Source of the DNA: Spinactinospora alkalitolerans
Lineage (GTDB): Bacteria > Actinomycetota > Actinomycetes > Streptosporangiales > Streptosporangiaceae
Length of the DNA stretch: 64,000 nt
Assembly (NCBI RefSeq): GCF_013408795.1
Contig: NZ_JACCCC010000001.1
Location: forward strand, 5,518,001 to 5,582,000
Direction: 5' to 3'
Both the position numbers and the translations under genes were made by a program. Below, in pieces: positions 63,229 through 64,000 of the stretch. The notes under the pieces are model-generated. The model was not told the DNA's origin, did no database searches, and was given only the letters and a program-made list of their open reading frames with translations. Numbering within the stretch: the stretch's first letter is position 1; each line of letters begins with the position of its first letter.

Positions 63229-64000
63229 GAGCGGTCCGCCTCCCGTCCGCCGTTCTCACCGTCGTCGTCGCCGTTGTCGCCGGGAGCGCCGTCGTCACCG
63301 GCCTCGTGCCCCTCCTTGGACCACGCCGAGTCCGACGCGCCTCCGGGGACCGCGCCCGTGCCCAGTCGGATGTCCCTGGGGACCTGCGACTGGTCCCGCG
63401 GGTCGCGCGCCGCGAGCACCGGGTTGAGCGACAGCTCCGAGACCGACCCGTCGGGCAGCAGCGCCGGCATGTCGATCGCGTTGTGCCGCGCGTAGGTGCC
63501 GGGGCCGGGCAGCGGCGTGGGGTGGTCGCCGCGGATGCGCTCCTTGGACATCTCCTTCTGGGTGCGCTTGCGCCGGACGCGCTCGGTGTGCGCCATCACC
63601 AGCCCGCCGAGGACGGCGGTGATGAGCAGCGCGCCGGTGGCCTCGAAGGCGATGATGTAGCGGTAGATGATCTCGCCGGCGATCCACGGGATGCTGCCGC
63701 CCGCCGCGGCGACCCCCGCGTCCAGGCCGACCGGGTCGGCCAGCGTGATGCGGGTCATGCCGGTGGCCACGGCGCCGAGGAAGCAGATGGCGACGACGGC
63801 GGCGAGCAGCCGCTGCCCCTTGATCGTCTCGACGAGGGAGTCCGACGAGGTGACGCCCACGAGCATGAGGACGAACAGGAACAGCATCAGCACCGCGCCG
63901 GTGTAGACGACGATCTGGACGACCATCAGAAACGGCGCCTGGTTGATGCCGTAGAAGACCGCCAGGCCGATCATGACGACGGCCATCATCAGCGCGGAGT
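63216..64000 (-). CDS. nuoJ: NADH-quinone oxidoreductase subunit J, C-terminal part (window edge)
   Basis: The gene is cut by the right edge; the first visible residues are [20 protein letters not shown], which lies near the start of NuoJ. Membrane helices ([20 protein letters not shown] and [20 protein letters not shown]) follow, then a long charged C-terminal tail rich in Asp, Glu, Gly and Arg, longer than in E. coli NuoJ (184 aa). It is upstream of nuoK with 13-nt overlap. Confidence 0.95.
   Translation of the reverse strand, partial: SALMMAVVMIGLAVFYGINQAPFLMVVQIVVYTGAVLMLFLFVLMLVGVTSSDSLVETIKGQRLLAAVVAICFLGAVATGMTRITLADPVGLDAGVAAAGGSIPWIAGEIIYRYIIAFEATGALLITAVLGGLVMAHTERVRRKRTQKEMSKERIRGDHPTPLPGPGTYARHNAIDMPALLPDGSVSELSLNPVLAARDPRDQSQVPRDIRLGTGAVPGGASDSAWSKEGHEAGDDGAPGDNGDDDGENGGREADRSWTR

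Overview
The window is high-GC actinomycete chromosome. Gene order and protein sequences fit the Nocardiopsaceae/Streptosporangiales neighbourhood (Nocardiopsis, Streptomonospora, Thermobifida-like). That placement is inferred from recalled synteny (nuoJ-N, korAB, yajQ, htpX, rpmG-hadAB-murB, aspC-secE-nusG-rplKA-lipoprotein-rplJL-rpoBC-rpsLG-fusA-tuf-rpsJ), not from a database search. Almost all housekeeping genes lie on the minus strand.

Layout: (1) 1-22722, transcription/translation core: rplC (partial), rpsJ, tuf, fusA, rpsG, rpsL, a large repetitive acidic membrane protein, rpoC, rpoB, rplL, rplJ, a lipoprotein, rplA, rplK, nusG, secE and tRNA-Trp. Operons end in clear hairpin terminators. 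rpsL and rpoB have recognisable vegetative promoters, and rplJ has a terminator-like hairpin in its leader. (2) 22929-29316, metabolism: aspC, an adenosine deaminase-like gene, a GDT1/UPF0016 Mn transporter under a yybP-ykoY riboswitch, murB, two hot-dog dehydratase subunits, rpmG, tRNA-Met and tRNA-Thr. (3) 29438-41350, accessory region: a zinc-hook AAA ATPase, a Wadjet type II-like jetA'-jetB-jetC locus (jetA lacks its N-terminal half, no jetD seen), a lipoprotein, two tandem small secreted cysteine-pair proteins and tRNA-Tyr. (4) 41612-48274: yajQ, htpX, a probable leaderless leader peptide upstream of korAB (2-oxoglutarate:ferredoxin oxidoreductase), and an acyl-CoA synthetase. (5) 48264-53690: mixed small genes, a Gln/Gly/Tyr-rich low-complexity protein, a GNAT, a Uma2 nuclease, two gene remnants and msrA. 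(6) 53844-64000: rarD, two PRC-barrel stress proteins, a polyprenyl diphosphate synthase, and the distal part of the nuo operon (nuoN, M, L, K and the 3' part of nuoJ).

The main unexplained structure is two families of interspersed intergenic repeats. Family A is a REP/BIME-like mosaic at four loci (about 5371-5862, 17181-17440, 31730-31895, 38822-39082). It is built from inverted pairs of a hairpin core with arms GGGCGAT/ATCGCCC, and one copy carries compensatory arm changes. Two family A copies directly flank the damaged jetABC locus. Family B is a 126-127-nt element with three copies (28521-28647, 41008-41133, 51736-51862) and inverted-repeat ends. No CRISPR array, insertion sequence, rRNA or prophage was seen.
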